DNA of 64,000 bases from Steromphala cineraria (lineage: Eukaryota; Mollusca; Gastropoda; Trochida; Trochidae), in assembly GCA_916613615.1 (NCBI GenBank), contig OU744732.1:53421727-53485726 (forward strand), read 5' to 3'. Both the position numbers and the translations under genes were made by a program. Numbering within the stretch: position 1 is the stretch's first letter; each line of letters begins with the position of its first letter. Below the pieces are notes generated by a model that saw only the letters and a list, made by a program, of their open reading frames with translations, was not told the origin of the DNA and ran no database searches. Below, piece by piece: positions 1 to 10,456 of the stretch.

Positions 1-660
1 GAGAAATTGAATAAAGGGTATTGTCAGTTGGTGTCTCATAGTTACCCTTAAAACGATGTCAAGGTTACCAAAACCAACTGGTGTCTGCATATCCAATAAA
101 CAATGACAATGAAGACTGAAACAAAGGTTTTTCGTGATATCGCGCTAAAAAAGATTTATGTATTGGTCAAACTCCTGTTGTGATCTTGAAAATTAGGCCA
201 AAAATCAACTGGTGTCAGCATAACCACCCCATGGTGCAAGATTTTGTGACATATCAGGATAACTATGTTTCCCTGTTGTAACCTTGAAAATTAAGTCAAG
301 GTCACAATAACTAAATGGCATCTGCATATTCACCCGATGAAGACTTATACCAAGTTCGCAGGCTCTTAGTGCAAGGGTTTATGAGATATCGCGCTAACAA
401 GATTTCATGTATTATTAGTAGATTAAGATGTGTTGATAGTCCAGTTGTGACCCTGAAAACTAGATCAAGGTCATGAACACCAATTGGTGTCTGCATATCA
501 ACCCAATAAAGACTCATACTTAGTTTGAAGACTCTAGGTGAAAGTGTTTGTAAGATATTGCGCTAACAAGGTTTAATATACATGTCAAAGTTCTGTTTTG
601 AGCTCGAAACTTCGGTCAAGGTCACCAAAACCGACTGGTGTCATTTTAACATGTTTGAAT
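1..660. repeat. Degenerate tandem repeat with AAGGTCA and ACTGGTGTCTGCATAT motifs
   Basis: About five diverged units of roughly 105-170 bases follow one another. Each holds a variant of AACTGGTGTCTGCATAT (near 77, 206, 310, 480 and 632), usually just after a GACCTTGAAAAC..TCAAGGTCA segment, and a later GATATCGCGCTAACAAG segment (near 135, 385 and 555). Unit length and sequence vary, so this is an old satellite-like array. It has no coding potential and lies beyond the last visible exon of the UPF0489-family gene, probably in an intron. Confidence 0.7.
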
Positions 661-769
661 CGACAACAAAATACTTGTTTCGACGTCAGAAGTTCAGTAC
701 CCTCTACAAAGTTGCAGAAGCATTAAACAAACACGGTTTCTGTGACGTCATCATTATGTTTGCACTTAC

Positions 770-3760
770 CGCGATGAAGACGTCATTTCGCTGCATCATG
801 TTGTAGATATCCTGCATGCTCGGCCAGTTGAACACAGGTAGCAGGTGCTTGTGGGTGGGCGGGGCTGCGTCGGGGTGCCCGTCTATGTGTACCTGTACAG
901 GTGAAACATATTGAATTTGTATGTCATGCCAAATTTCAAATTCTTTGGGTTGTTCAAACAGTTTGATAAGCTGCCAGATCCACTTCCGAAACAAGGCATC
1001 AAAACATTCAATTTGTCTATATTTAGGTAGGGGAGACCAGGGCAAAGCGCGCCCCCGGGGCAAAGTGACCACGCGTTATTTCTCCAAACCTATCGACAAA
1101 TGGAGTAATTTGTCATTACCAACGAATGAAAGTAACCGTAATGAAGCTTTGTGACCAGCGCTGGAATCATTTGCCTGAGTTGTGGCCGCAGAATTTCAAA
1201 TATTCGAAAAAACGCGATTTTACTATATGGAACGGATATGTCTCATTTTCAAATATTTAATAAAAATACAAAACGGAACATTGAACTCTCGTGCACATGT
1301 AACATTAATTGGTATAATTAATTCATTGAATAATGAAAGTTGTAATTACTTGCTTCAATAACTTTCTGTGATGTTCATAACAAATACTACCCTTGATGGG
1401 GCAACGTGCCGGGGGGAGCGCTTTGCCCCGTGTGTTTTAAAATATATCATATTGGTTAACATATTGGTGTTAAAGTTATTATTTTGCATTTCTTCAGCAA
1501 ATAATGTAAAGGTGAACTATCATTTTCATATCAGAATTCTGCTTTTTTATATTAAAATGAAATATACCATTTTACTTAAAGGGTTTTGTTTTGTCAAAGA
1601 ATCACGACAAGTAACAGTTACAAAGACATATTTTTCTGTTGTTTTTTAAATCATGAATATATAATTCATTGTATATTACTGTTCAACCCTAAACGATAAG
1701 CAATCTATGCCGTTCTGCCAAGTCCGACACAAAATAGTTGTATGAATTCTTTAATTCGTCCATATAACCAATTCAATTCATCTTATATTCTATTATTTTA
1801 CTGGTTTTGATATTCAATAACCTACATTATTAACACATTCGTAGTTGAAAGAAATGTAAATGTACCAACCATAACGATATTTAGTCATTGAGGATGTTGA
1901 ACATGTAGGTCCATGACATGTTAAGGAATATTTTGCGCATTCTTGCATATATTGTCAACTTCTATGTTAATTCTATCCTTCATATGGGTTCAATAGGTGC
2001 CTTGCATTATCAAGATGATAGCTTTTGATTTGTATTGGCTGATTATGTTTGTGTAATATCTGTTACATTCTGTGTTGTTTTTCGAATGGGGCAAAGCGCC
2101 CAGGGGATTGGGCACTTTGCCCCAAACTACAGGGCAAAGCGCGCCCCCTTAGTCAAAATATATTTACGTAAAAATATCCTTATGCAGAAATGGCAGGTTA
2201 AAAAAGCATGTGCCATGTTACAGTCTATCTTATAAGTATTAGAGATAGTGTGCAAGTTGCATTCTGTACATGTCGGAGTGCCCACTAGACGCACTTTTAT
2301 GTTAGGGGGCGCGCTTTGCCCTGGTCTCCCCTAATCGTAAAGGATAAAGAGATATGAGTAATAGTATGGCACAACTCACCAGGACGTTCCCTTGGCGAGG
2401 AATGTATCCCTTCTCTGCTGCTCCGAACCAATACAGCAGCACTATAATCAAAGGAAATTGGAAATAATCAGTGTTTGAATTGGTAAAGAAAGCAATACCC
2501 TTTCCCCTTTACACCAGACTAAAGGAGGGACACTTTCCTGTGACTATAATGTACGTAATGTAGATTTTCATCTAATCATTGTTTTCAATGAAAATCAAAC
2601 TTTTTCCACCTGTAGATTAGTTCCTCGAGCCGTGCATATTTCTCACGTATTACAGTCAACAACATTTAGTATTTTGAGCAAAGATTAACGGAATTGTTAT
2701 CATAGGCTACGTTTTAAAACTTTTTGAGTTTGACATGAAACATGAAACTACGATGAAAAATACTAGCGTAAATTTAAAGCATTGTCATTTATTCATCTGA
2801 AACAGGAAACACCGCGCAGTTCACTCTTATAAAGGGACAACAAGTGAAAAGACGCTTGTATGAAGATTTTGATTGCACGATTGTTATTCGTGAAAAAGGC
2901 TTTAAAATAGAATCATAGAAATGATGATACATGCACTCCTGGGTGAAAGCAACAATACGAACATGTTTAGAAGGTAAAGCAAAACCCTATGTTAATGAAA
3001 TGCGAATGCGAATCCCTGCGATAGGTATACGAGCTATGAAGAAATACAATTTCATTCATCAGAGTATGATACTTTTTATGATATTTTCACGACTTTCATA
3101 CACTTAGGGTCCCTAAACGTTTTTTAATAGTTTTTGTTGGAAAGAATTTGTGTAAGTTGAACAAACAAATCATGAAATTTAAGAATTTATAAAATTGAAG
3201 ATGTTTACAATATGAATAACCATGATGAAAATTAATCTATTGGCACATATTTTCTGTACGGCTCTAGTAAACAAGCACAAAATCAGTTTTCATGATCGTA
3301 ACTCATTTATTCAAGATTTTAAAACGACATTTTCTTAAAGGCTTGTTTTCAAAAACAGGATAAACAAGTTTTAAAATTCATAACTTAGTTCACTTGGCTG
3401 TTGAAAACATTAAATAACCCTGATTCAAATTATCCCTCGTGGCATAGCCTTTCCAGCATCTAATATGATATCGTTTCTTTTGCCTATGAGTGGATATATA
3501 ATATTTGCAGTATAATTAACACGTAAAAAACGGAAATTCTACGACAAACCTTCATGATGTTCTTCAACTATGTAGACTGGTGTCACGTGACCAGGGGCAT
3601 CGAATCCACCTCCATTCCGGAAGTGCTGGGAAGAGTCCACCCCTCTCTGTTCACAGGGGCCTCTTACGTGCCAAAATAGGAATAGGGCAATTGTCCAGAA
3701 CACAGACAAAATTATGAAAAACTCCAGCGTTTGAAGAAGTCGACAACGTACTGTTATCAT
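770..3760 (-). CDS. UPF0489-family membrane-anchored protein, first three exons (partial)
   Basis: Three exons join in frame on the minus strand. Exon 1 (3760-3550) starts at ATG 3760 and encodes 70 residues: a short N-terminus, a hydrophobic segment at about residues 12-30, a lumenal-type stretch, then VYIVEEHHE. Its donor is GTTTGT, phase 1. Exon 2 (2441-2380; acceptor TTATAG, donor GTGAGT) adds VLLYWFGAAEKGYIPRQGN. Exon 3 (892-770; acceptor TGTACAG, donor GTAAGT) adds VHIDGHPDAAPPT and ends MQRNDVFIA. The EEHHEVL..W and HIDGHPD motifs are the hallmark of the UPF0489 (C5orf22-like) family, whose biochemical role is unknown to me. The hydrophobic segment suggests a type II membrane anchor. 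The phases (1, 0, 0) are consistent across all joints. Later exons lie left of the window. Intron 2 contains a 1302-bp TIR transposon. Confidence 0.85.
1030..2331. mobile_element. Non-autonomous TIR DNA transposon, 27-bp perfect TIRs, TA target duplication
   Basis: Bases 1030-1056 (GGGGAGACCAGGGCAAAGCG and on) are the exact reverse complement of 2305-2331. TA dinucleotides flank both ends (1028-1029 and 2332-2333). GC-rich subterminal copies of GGGCAAAGCGC recur near 1060, 1400-1430 and 2087-2150, while the interior is AT-rich with no transposase ORF. A TA duplication is what Tc1/mariner-type transposases leave, but the TIR sequence itself does not tell me the superfamily. It sits in intron 2 of the UPF0489-family gene. 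Confidence 0.85.
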
Positions 3761-5169
3761 TATTAAAATGTTTGTTTCTCTTAATAATTACCTTCTCGGT
3801 TGACTAAACAAAAGAAGATTCTAGTGAAATGTTCAATAGAAAGGCTCATGGGAAGAAACTTATTTTCAAATACTTATTGGTATCACTGCTTCTTAAGAAA
3901 CTCGACACCCATGTGCATGTCAAATTGACGTTTATCTTTCGTCAAGTCAAGTGAAGGAACAGTTAAAGGGAGACTGAAGTATATAACCGATCTTCAATTC
4001 GAAACTGAGACTTAATTGTTTTCTGTGAAAGTCAACTTTGAATATGCTAAAGATTCAAGCGCGTATGGCTCCATTGGGCTGGTGAACTGTTTAGAAATAA
4101 AATTTCTAATGGGAACCCTGACTTTACAGAAAATCATATACACGAGAATGAGCAAATTTACCCCTACAAACAAGCGAAACTTGTTTTGATGAAAATTCCG
4201 ATTTACGCAAATGACAAAATGTTTGAAGGTAAATCTGGTCTTTATAACCCTAGGGTGTGAACCAATCCGGGCTGAAGTGATTAATTAACTGATAAATGTG
4301 AATAATAGGGTTGGGAATAATGATATATCGCTAGCTCATTGATGAATGTTCGTTATTGCGAATAGTACATGGTCAGAACTAATTCTGGCTGCAGTTTTAA
4401 AGGCTATTAAGAGATAAATAACGAGCAATTGAACAGATGGGTGATCAGTGAGTGAATCGTTACCATCGGGCCGTTACAACATGTGTCCACGTGTTCAACT
4501 TCGTGAGTAGGCTACCACCGATATCCTGATACGTGTATAAACTAGTGCTCAAAAGAAAGTATACCAAATATTGAACATAGAAAAGCACACGTGAAAGTAC
4601 AGGTATATTTGTTTGGTTTGAATTCAACAGTAAAGGACCATATGTATTAAATACAAAATCAAAAGAATCTTTGAACGACCCTTTTTGACATGTGCTATGA
4701 TAATCTATAAATTCACACATATCAATACGTTTGGATATATTTAAACAAATTATTAAACGTTGAAATTGTACTTGACAATCGTTCAGTGAAGGACCACATT
4801 TGCATTTCATACCAAACTATCGTATCATGCCGGTTTACGTTTGATATTTGACGTGATCGGTTACCATCATTGTACATATACAAATTGCCAGTTTTTGGGT
4901 GATGAAGGGTGACACTGGTAGTCTATAAAGATAGTCCTCTAATAGTTCTATAGGATTCATGCATGGAGGATGGGAAAACATCGATGTTAGTGTTATACAA
5001 AAGGACGTTAATTTATTCGTAGACAATGCCACGAGTATGATGAGTTATAAAGGAGGAGACAGGCGCTACTGTCAGAAGTTACCCAAAAGCTACTGTTATA
5101 ATTTAAGTGTTTTGAAGATAAAGAATTGATAATGAGACAGAATGGTATGTACAACAAATTGGTTGCAAC
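3761..5169. other. Intergenic, nothing recognised
   Basis: This is AT-rich sequence between the first exon of the UPF0489-family gene and the 3' end of the first secreted-protein gene. It holds only short ORFs without recognisable domains. The upstream part should contain the promoter of the UPF0489-family gene, but I could not identify a TATA box or other element with confidence. Confidence 0.4.
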
Positions 5170-5175
5170 TTTATT
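5170..5175 (-). terminator. Polyadenylation signal AATAAA of the minus-strand secreted-protein gene
   Basis: TTTATT on the plus strand reads AATAAA on the minus strand, about 35 bases after the TAG stop at 5211-5213. This implies a very short 3' UTR within the second exon. The plus-strand paralogue instead has an extra 3' UTR exon. Confidence 0.65.
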
Positions 5176-5210
5176 CATAGAAAGGTATTGCGTGCTCTCT
5201 CCTTAAGGCT

Positions 5211-6649
5211 CTACTTCCCTACAAGAGCTTGAAGCAGTGCTGCGCTGCTTCCACTGCCGCCTCCACTGCTGCCGCTGCTTCCACTGCTGTGGGAGACGGG
5301 GTAGGGGATGGGGAGGGGGTAGCTGGAGGAGGAGCTGTGGTGGGAGGAGCTGCTAGAACCCCCGCAGCTCTTGCAGCTCTTGCAGCATCCGCAGGACAAG
5401 GTCGGGCTCACCAGCAGGCCTGAAGAGATACAAAGGTAGAGCATTGCTAGCCTGTAGAGAATCAAGGGTAATCAACTGACGTAGAGATCATTACTAGCCT
5501 GAGAAACAAAGGTTATCAAACTGATGTAAAGGGAAGAAGTAGAGGGTCTTCCAGGCCTTTACGGAAATTAGCAAATTGGCGTTAAGAGCAATACTAGAGT
5601 GGTTTAGGTCTGCATTGAGACAAGCGTTAATCAACTGACGTAAAGAACAATGCTAGAAAAAATTAAGGCCTGCAGAAAGACAAGCGTTAATCAACTGACG
5701 TAAAGGGAAACAGTAGAGAGTCTAACATGCCTGTGGAGAAACAAGGATTGATAAACTGACGTACAGCAATACTAGAAAGTGTTTAAGGCCTGCAGAGACA
5801 CAATTATTTACCAACTGACGGGAAATAGTACATAGTCTTATAGGCCTGTAGAGAAACGTTAAGAGCATTACAAGAAGGTCTTGAAATTCTGAACGATCCA
5901 AAGGAAATCTGGGTTACAAGGGTAATACATGGGTTTACTAATGTTGTCAACCAAGCCTGTAGTATGTGTCGAGTAAATATATACATAAACTATATCTAAG
6001 AAATCTCTGCCTCTTGATCTTTTCCGTGCGGATAAGTGAACTTCACCTGGTAAACAATCTTGCTTTCAACTAGTATATAGCATTCTTTCCCCACAGAGGC
6101 AGATCAAAGTCATGTTGATTTAGCCTCTGTTCTATTACGCCGAAATCCATGGGTTCCGACAGTTTCCCCTGGCGGGAGAAACCTACATCACAATCCATTT
6201 GAATTTCTTTATCAAATGACAACGCTTTTCGCATGGAAAGGGTGGTTCATATCACAATACTTTTGCCTTGATTCAGTAGCCAAAACGATGATTTAAGAAC
6301 AGCGTCGCTGATTGCACAACTAACTTTGATTGCCTCCGATCAGGCGTCTCCCATTGTATCCCACAGACTCGGCGTAATATAACAGAGGTTAAATCAACAT
6401 GACTTGATCTGCCTCTGTGGGGAGAGAATGAGTATATAGAACTTTGTTAGTATTATAACTTTGTGCCAATATGTGACTGTTGAAGGGCAATGTTAAAGTG
6501 ATCGACTGGAAAACAATGCTATTATAATGTTACATTTATGAATACAACATATTTATGAAGGGTACCTATATGTATTAACATTACAAATCAAAATGATGAT
6601 AGGAATACGTACCAATGATGGAGAGAAACAGAAATATCTTGAAATTCAT
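5211..6649 (-). CDS. Small secreted Cys/Ser/Gly-rich protein, copy 1
   Basis: Two exons. Exon 1 (6649-6613) encodes MNFKIFLFLSII and ends in phase 1 at donor GTACGT. Exon 2 (5419-5211) follows acceptor TCTTCAG and completes an 81-residue protein. The first 21 or so residues form a signal peptide ending LLVSPTLS; then come CGCCKSCKSCGG, a Ser/His block, the segment YPLPIPYPVSHS, Gly/Ser repeats, and the tail ALLQALVGK. There is no known catalytic motif. The composition suggests a secreted structural, mucus or matrix protein (inference). Exon 2 is GC-rich and uses mostly C-ending codons, unlike its AT-rich surroundings. A TATA box lies at 6722-6729 and AATAAA at 5170. The gene diverges from a near-identical paralogue at 7793-8455. 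Confidence 0.8.
5440..5880. repeat. About 60-bp minisatellite in the intron of secreted-protein copy 1
   Basis: Roughly seven diverged units of about 60 bases occur, each with AATCAACTGACGTAAAG, an AATGCTAGAA-like segment, and GGCCTGCAGA. On the minus strand the unit reads TCTGCAGGCC...TACGTCAGTTGATTA, and CTGCAGGCC resembles the splice acceptor plus the first bases of exon 2. The same repeat fills the intron of the plus-strand paralogue (7960-8240). Confidence 0.7.
6081..6430. mobile_element. MITE (CAT...ATG family 1), complete, 9-bp TSD
   Basis: The element is a 350-bp inverted-repeat element. Its left end CATTCTTTCCCCACAGAGGC and right end reverse-complement each other over about 55 bases (6081-6138 against 6370-6430), with a few mismatches and one indel. 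It is flanked by a perfect 9-bp duplication AGTATATAG (6072-6080 and 6431-6439). Partial copies lie at 43087-43305 and 43535-43672. There is no coding capacity. A 9-bp duplication is typical of Mutator-like elements. It lies upstream of the promoter-to-exon region of the secreted-protein gene, inside that gene's intron. Confidence 0.85.
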
Positions 6650-6721
6650 GGTGGTAATCTCTTTTGAAATCTGCCTCTGTTCAAGAAAATTTGGTAAATG
6701 ATTCCAGTATGGATAAAGCTC

Positions 6722-6729
6722 CTTATATA
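6722..6729 (-). promoter_or_regulatory. TATA box of secreted-protein copy 1
   Basis: CTTATATA on the plus strand gives TATATAAG on the minus strand, 73 bases upstream of the ATG at 6649. The plus-strand paralogue has the same TATATAAGGA motif at almost the same distance (7715, ATG at 7793), which supports both as core promoters. Confidence 0.65.
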
Positions 6730-7025
6730 CAGATAATGTACAGGCTCCCTGCTGGCCGGCGTGTGTATGAAACAAAGCAGGAAAACAGTATGTGATCAAC
6801 CCCATGGAGGGTGAGTGTGTCTCAACAAGGCATGATGTAAGAGTGTGGTTAACCTCCCACCTTATACGTGATGTGAGATCGCAGGAGGAAGACAGGATTA
6901 TCAGTGGGACTGGGGAGAGAGCTAACACAACAAAGTAGTTTAACATTGTAGGAAGAGAGACAAAGGAGTCGTTCAAAGTTTTTTTTATTGATGGTTCTGT
7001 GCACTATCAAAGACTTATGTTCTGT

Positions 7026-7027
<2 letters not shown>

Positions 7028-7071
<44 letters not shown>
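7028..7071. repeat. (CT)n microsatellite
   Basis: About 22 uninterrupted CT units lie in the shared upstream region between the two divergent secreted-protein genes. A shorter interrupted CTCTGT stretch is at 7475-7492, in the second copy of the same upstream block. Confidence 0.9.
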
Positions 7072-7074
<3 letters not shown>

Positions 7075-7076
<2 letters not shown>

Positions 7077-7690
7077 TGTTTCTGCTAATCCTGTCTTCCT
7101 CTTGCTTCCTGCTCCGTCACACCAAGCACTGTGTGGGAGGCTGACCATAACCTGTCTTCATGCTTTGTTGAGACACACGCAAGTTGTGGGAAGTGAACTG
7201 TCACCTGTCTTCATGCTTTGTTGAGACACACGCACCTTGTGGGAAGTGAACTGCCACCTCTCGTCACGCTTTGATGTGTAAATGTCAATATCTAAACTTT
7301 GAGAATATTCCCAAATTAGGGATTAGGAAGAGAAAATCTTTTGATTTACAACAAACCGGAAACAATAATTCTGGTTTAATATAATTAGAGTAAAACGTTC
7401 CTCAAACGTTTGATCCAACATCATGACGAGATTTGGCCCATGGCTCTGTGTACTATCAAAGACTAATGTGTACTCTGTCTCTCTGTCTCTCAGCAGTGTT
7501 TCTGCTAATCCTGTCCTCCTCTTGCTTCCTGATCCGTCACATCAAGCACTGTGTGGGAGGCTGACCACAACCTGTCTTCATGCTTTGTTGAGACACACGC
7601 ACCTTGTGGGAGGTTCAACACAACCTGTCTTCATGCTTTGATGAGACGCACGCACCTTGTGGGAGGTGAACCACCACTCTGTGTGATGTC
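7075..7690. repeat. Duplicated upstream block with 40-50 bp repeats (CTTCATGCTTTGTTGAGACA)
   Basis: A block starting GTGTTTCTGCTAATCCTGTC occurs at 7074 and again at 7494. Each copy is followed by several units of CCTGTCTTCATGCTTTGTTG with AGACACACGCACCTTGTGGG (near 7158, 7207, 7571 and 7625). A diverged reverse-strand counterpart precedes the minus-strand gene (6770-6890). The divergent promoters therefore appear to share duplicated upstream sequence; whether it is regulatory is unknown. Confidence 0.7.
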
Positions 7691-7714
7691 AGCATGTAGC
7701 TTTCGCTTAATTTG

Positions 7715-7721
7715 TATATAA
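7715..7721 (+). promoter_or_regulatory. TATA box of secreted-protein copy 2
   Basis: TATATAA (with AGGAACATTT after it) lies 78 bases upstream of the ATG at 7793. It mirrors the TATA box of the minus-strand paralogue. Confidence 0.65.
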
Positions 7722-7792
7722 GGAACATTTTCAATATTTGGATCATTCACCAAACTTCCAGAACCGAGGCAAATTTCAAGAGATATTGTACA

Positions 7793-8455
7793 ATGAATTA
7801 TTTCAATATCATTTTGCTTCTCTCCATCATTGGTATGTATCCAGCTAACTTATTTCTTATTCCAGCTTTTATTTGTTTTGTACATAATATTCATTGTTAG
7901 CATGTAGTTTCTTCTAAACGCCCATTGTCTTACATCTTAATGTCGGGTTTCATTAAAACTTAACTGTTTACGTCAGTTTAATAACACTTGTTTGTCTGCT
8001 GGCTAGTAATGCCAGTTACGTCAGTTTGATAACCTTTAAATTGTGTAACATTTCAATATTAAGCCAATACTTACTAGTAATGCTCTCTACGTCAGTTTGA
8101 TAACGTTTGTTTCTCAGGCTAGTAATGATCTCTACGTCAGTTTGATAACCTTTGTTTCTCAGGCTAGTAATGATCTCTACGTCAGTTTGATTACCCTTGA
8201 TTCTCTACAGGCTAGCAATGGTCTCTATACCTTTGTATCTCTGCAGGCCTGCTGGTGAGCCCGACCTTGTCCTGCGGATGCTGCAAGTGCTGCAAGAGCT
8301 GCGGGGGGTCTAGCAGCTCCTCCCACCACAGCTCCTCCTCCAGCTACCCCCTCCCCATCCCCTACCCCGTCTCCCACAGCAGTGGAAGCAGCGGCAGCAG
8401 TGGAGGCGGCAGTGGAAGCAGCGCAGCACTGCTTCAAGCTCTTGTCGGGAAGTAG
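7793..8455 (+). CDS. Small secreted Cys/Ser/Gly-rich protein, copy 2
   Basis: Exon 1 (7793-7832) encodes MNYFNIILLLSII and ends phase 1 at donor GTATGT. Exon 2 (8247-8455) begins after CTCTGCAG and gives an 82-residue protein with stop TAG at 8453-8455. The layout is a signal peptide of about 22 residues ending PTLS, then CGCCKCCKSCGG, Ser/His-rich, YPLPIPYPVSHS, Gly/Ser-rich, and ALLQALVGK. Compared with copy 1, exon 2 has one amino-acid change (Cys for Ser in the Cys cluster) and two silent changes, whereas the signal-peptide exon and intron are clearly diverged. I do not recognise the family; a secreted matrix, mucus or glue component is plausible. Confidence 0.82.
7960..8240. repeat. Minisatellite in the intron of secreted-protein copy 2
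   Basis: About five units of TACGTCAGTTTGATAACCTT plus TGTTTCTCAGGCTAGTAATG occur, period about 60, with the last unit running into the real acceptor CTGCAG at 8241-8246. It is the reverse complement of the array in the intron of copy 1. Many units carry TTTCTCAGGC or CTACAGGC, which are acceptor-like. Confidence 0.7.
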
Positions 8456-8837
8456 AGTCTCAAGGGGAGACCGCTGAAGTTCGATGTGAGTTTTTGTGGC
8501 AGTGGGAGATTAAAATATCCATGTATTTATTATTAATTTCTTAAAACCTGGAAGCACTTTATGTCAGGAAGTAATAACAATCCATTCAAGTCTACACCAT
8601 AATACTGAGTGACTTGTACACGATGCCATTATAAGTTGTTTACCGATTTTTATATTCAAAGGTATATAAGTTTGTCTTTCGAATGAAACCATTATATGAA
8701 ATATTCCATTACATGAAGTGTGCAACGTCAACATCTTGATTTAAGGCAGAGTTTGTTAAACCTTTTCAACTAAAAGTCAATAATCTGTTAAACATTTATC
8801 GTATAAATTTTTACATTTTCTTCTTTCGTTTCTACAG

Positions 8838-8905
8838 GTAACCTCAACAACCAAAGCAGCATCTTGGCTTTCCTTTTCTTTAATAAAATCATGAAGTTTC
8901 ATTCG
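8838..8905 (+). terminator. 3' UTR exon with AATAAA for secreted-protein copy 2
   Basis: After the stop codon a good donor (GAT|GTGAGT, exon end 8485) and an acceptor after a pyrimidine tract (TTTCTACAG, ending 8837) define a 352-base intron in the 3' UTR. AATAAA lies at 8882-8887. This arrangement is predicted from sequence only. Confidence 0.5.
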
Positions 8906-8909
8906 TTGT

Positions 8910-10065
8910 TTCCGCAAGTTATATGGTACAAATAGCAATCATCAGTTAAGAGTCAATGTCATACAACCAACATGTTATCATGTTAATGATATTTTGCATA
9001 TCAGTAAATGAGAATTATTTTGCAAAATGCACTAATCGACACTCTGTTATTGAGAGCAGGTCATAAGCTATCATACGTTTCTTCCGTTCACTCCTTGATT
9101 GAGCGACTTTGTAACATTGTGACGCCGAAATTGATTGATCAGCGAGTTCCTTATTTGCACAAAATCTAACGGGGTTCGAACCGCTCAGGATATCCTCTCC
9201 ATCTCGGTCTGAAATTACCTGAATGCATCCATATCTATCGCATGTTTCTGAGATAAGCTCATCTAACCAATCACAAGGAGGGCAGCTAAAGCTTTTGATA
9301 TGATGCTAGGGGCAGATAACTCTTAGTGTACCATTCGTTATACGTAATCGCCGCTAAACGCTACTCAAAACGTGGATGTGATTGAATAGCCTACGACTGG
9401 GTTTGTCTGCGCTAAACTGGTTATAGCAACAAGCGACAGAGGTGGGTGAATTCAGACCGACTGCTTCGAACCCCGATAGAGACAATATTTTGGAAATTTA
9501 ATCCTCGGAGTTCGGTCGATTTTAATCAGACTGATTTGCAACTTGAGGACTTAGGGGGCGTATACATTACAGCTAGTTTTAACTAGATAGACTGATTTGC
9601 ACACGAAAGGTCATCCTGACGTCCTCTCACATTAGTCAATATTAGATCAATTGTAGAACATAATATACAACTTGTTGATCTAAATTTATTTAGATTGTAG
9701 TATCGATGGCTACCAATTAAATTCTTTAACGACACATTATCAAACTGCAATATCTAAAAAAAAATTCATTAAATAAGAGACAGTTTACCAAAATTACTGG
9801 TATCCGGCATCTCGACATGAAGGCGAATCAAGTATGGCCATCTCACAATTTCCGGTTTCTAAATGTACGTCTAAAAGCCGTCTTTGTCGCGCACAATTTT
9901 TTTTTCCAAATCAGGCACATACAATATTCTGCTAATCTAATCTGCTTCTGAAGACAAGCTACAAGCATTTAACTTCATTCAACTATGTGATGGTCGACTT
10001 GTTTGAGGCGAAGAACAAAAATGCACGAGAAGGCGAAGGATGATCGGAAATAGGACAATTGACCC
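8910..10065. other. Intergenic with dispersed repeats, no gene seen
   Basis: No coding region is recognisable. Bases around 9165-9480 form a weak foldback: CGGGGTTCGAA near 9172 pairs with TTCGAACCCCG near 9468, and TCGGTCTGAA near 9204 with TTCAGACCGA near 9453. This may be a decayed MITE. Confidence 0.35.
9770..9895. repeat. Dispersed repeat, second copy inverted at 61975-62115
   Basis: The segment from TTCATTAAATAAGAGACAG through CAGTTTACCAAAA, CGACATGAAGGC, GGCCATCTCACA to AAAGCCGTCTTTGT matches the reverse complement of 61975-62115 with scattered differences. Family unknown; no ORF. Confidence 0.6.
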
Positions 10066-10074
10066 CACCCATGA

Positions 10075-10456
10075 CATCTTCCCCGCAAGGCCAAGCTAGC
10101 GCACGTTAAAAACGAGGCTCGTTATAACTTAACGTTGGCTATCTGGGCCTTGCGGGGAAGATCATCCTCGATTATCCAGCGCTTTCGTTCCGATAATTCT
10201 ACACTACAAGCCCTGGAAAACTTTATGAGGTTTCACCTCGAACCAAATTTTCTCCCTTTGCAATGACTCAGCAAAACGCTTACTTGATTTGTCGAGTTGT
10301 TTACGCAAGTAGTGTCTGCGTTTCGTTTCTGATTGGATAAACTTGGATGCAAAGGGTGGTCTTTGGTTTGAGGTAAAACCTTGTAAAGTTTTACAGGGCT
10401 TGTAGTGTAGATTTATCGGAACGAAAGCGCTGGATAATCGAGGATGGGGGAAGATG
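10075..10456. mobile_element. 89-bp foldback MITE (CAT...ATG family 3) split by a second MITE
   Basis: CATCTTCCCCGCAAGGCC at 10075 is matched by GGCCTTGCGGGGAAGAT at 10146-10162, continuing G at 10456 after the inserted element. With the 284-bp insert and its 9-bp duplication removed, the element is only 89 bases with 18-bp TIRs. It is flanked by a perfect 9-bp duplication CACCCATGA (10066-10074 and 10457-10465). Confidence 0.8.
10163..10446. mobile_element. 284-bp MITE (CAT...ATG family 2), copy 1
   Basis: Left end CATCCTCGATTATCCAGCGC and right end GCGCTGGATAATCGAGGATG are inverted repeats, extending through the CTACACTACAAGCCCTGGAA region. It inserted into the right TIR of the 89-bp MITE, duplicating GGGGAAGAT (10154-10162 and 10447-10455). 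An equal-length copy is at 44611-44894. Non-coding. Confidence 0.9.

Noticed and set aside
5229..5423. Ala-rich ORF on the plus strand, and its counterpart at 8225-8437 on the minus strand
   Set aside because: Antisense of the GC-rich second exon of the secreted-protein genes.
9165..9480. Possible MITE with CGGGGTTCGAA ends
   Set aside because: Terminal similarity is interrupted and no target duplication is visible, so it is only noted in the intergenic entry.
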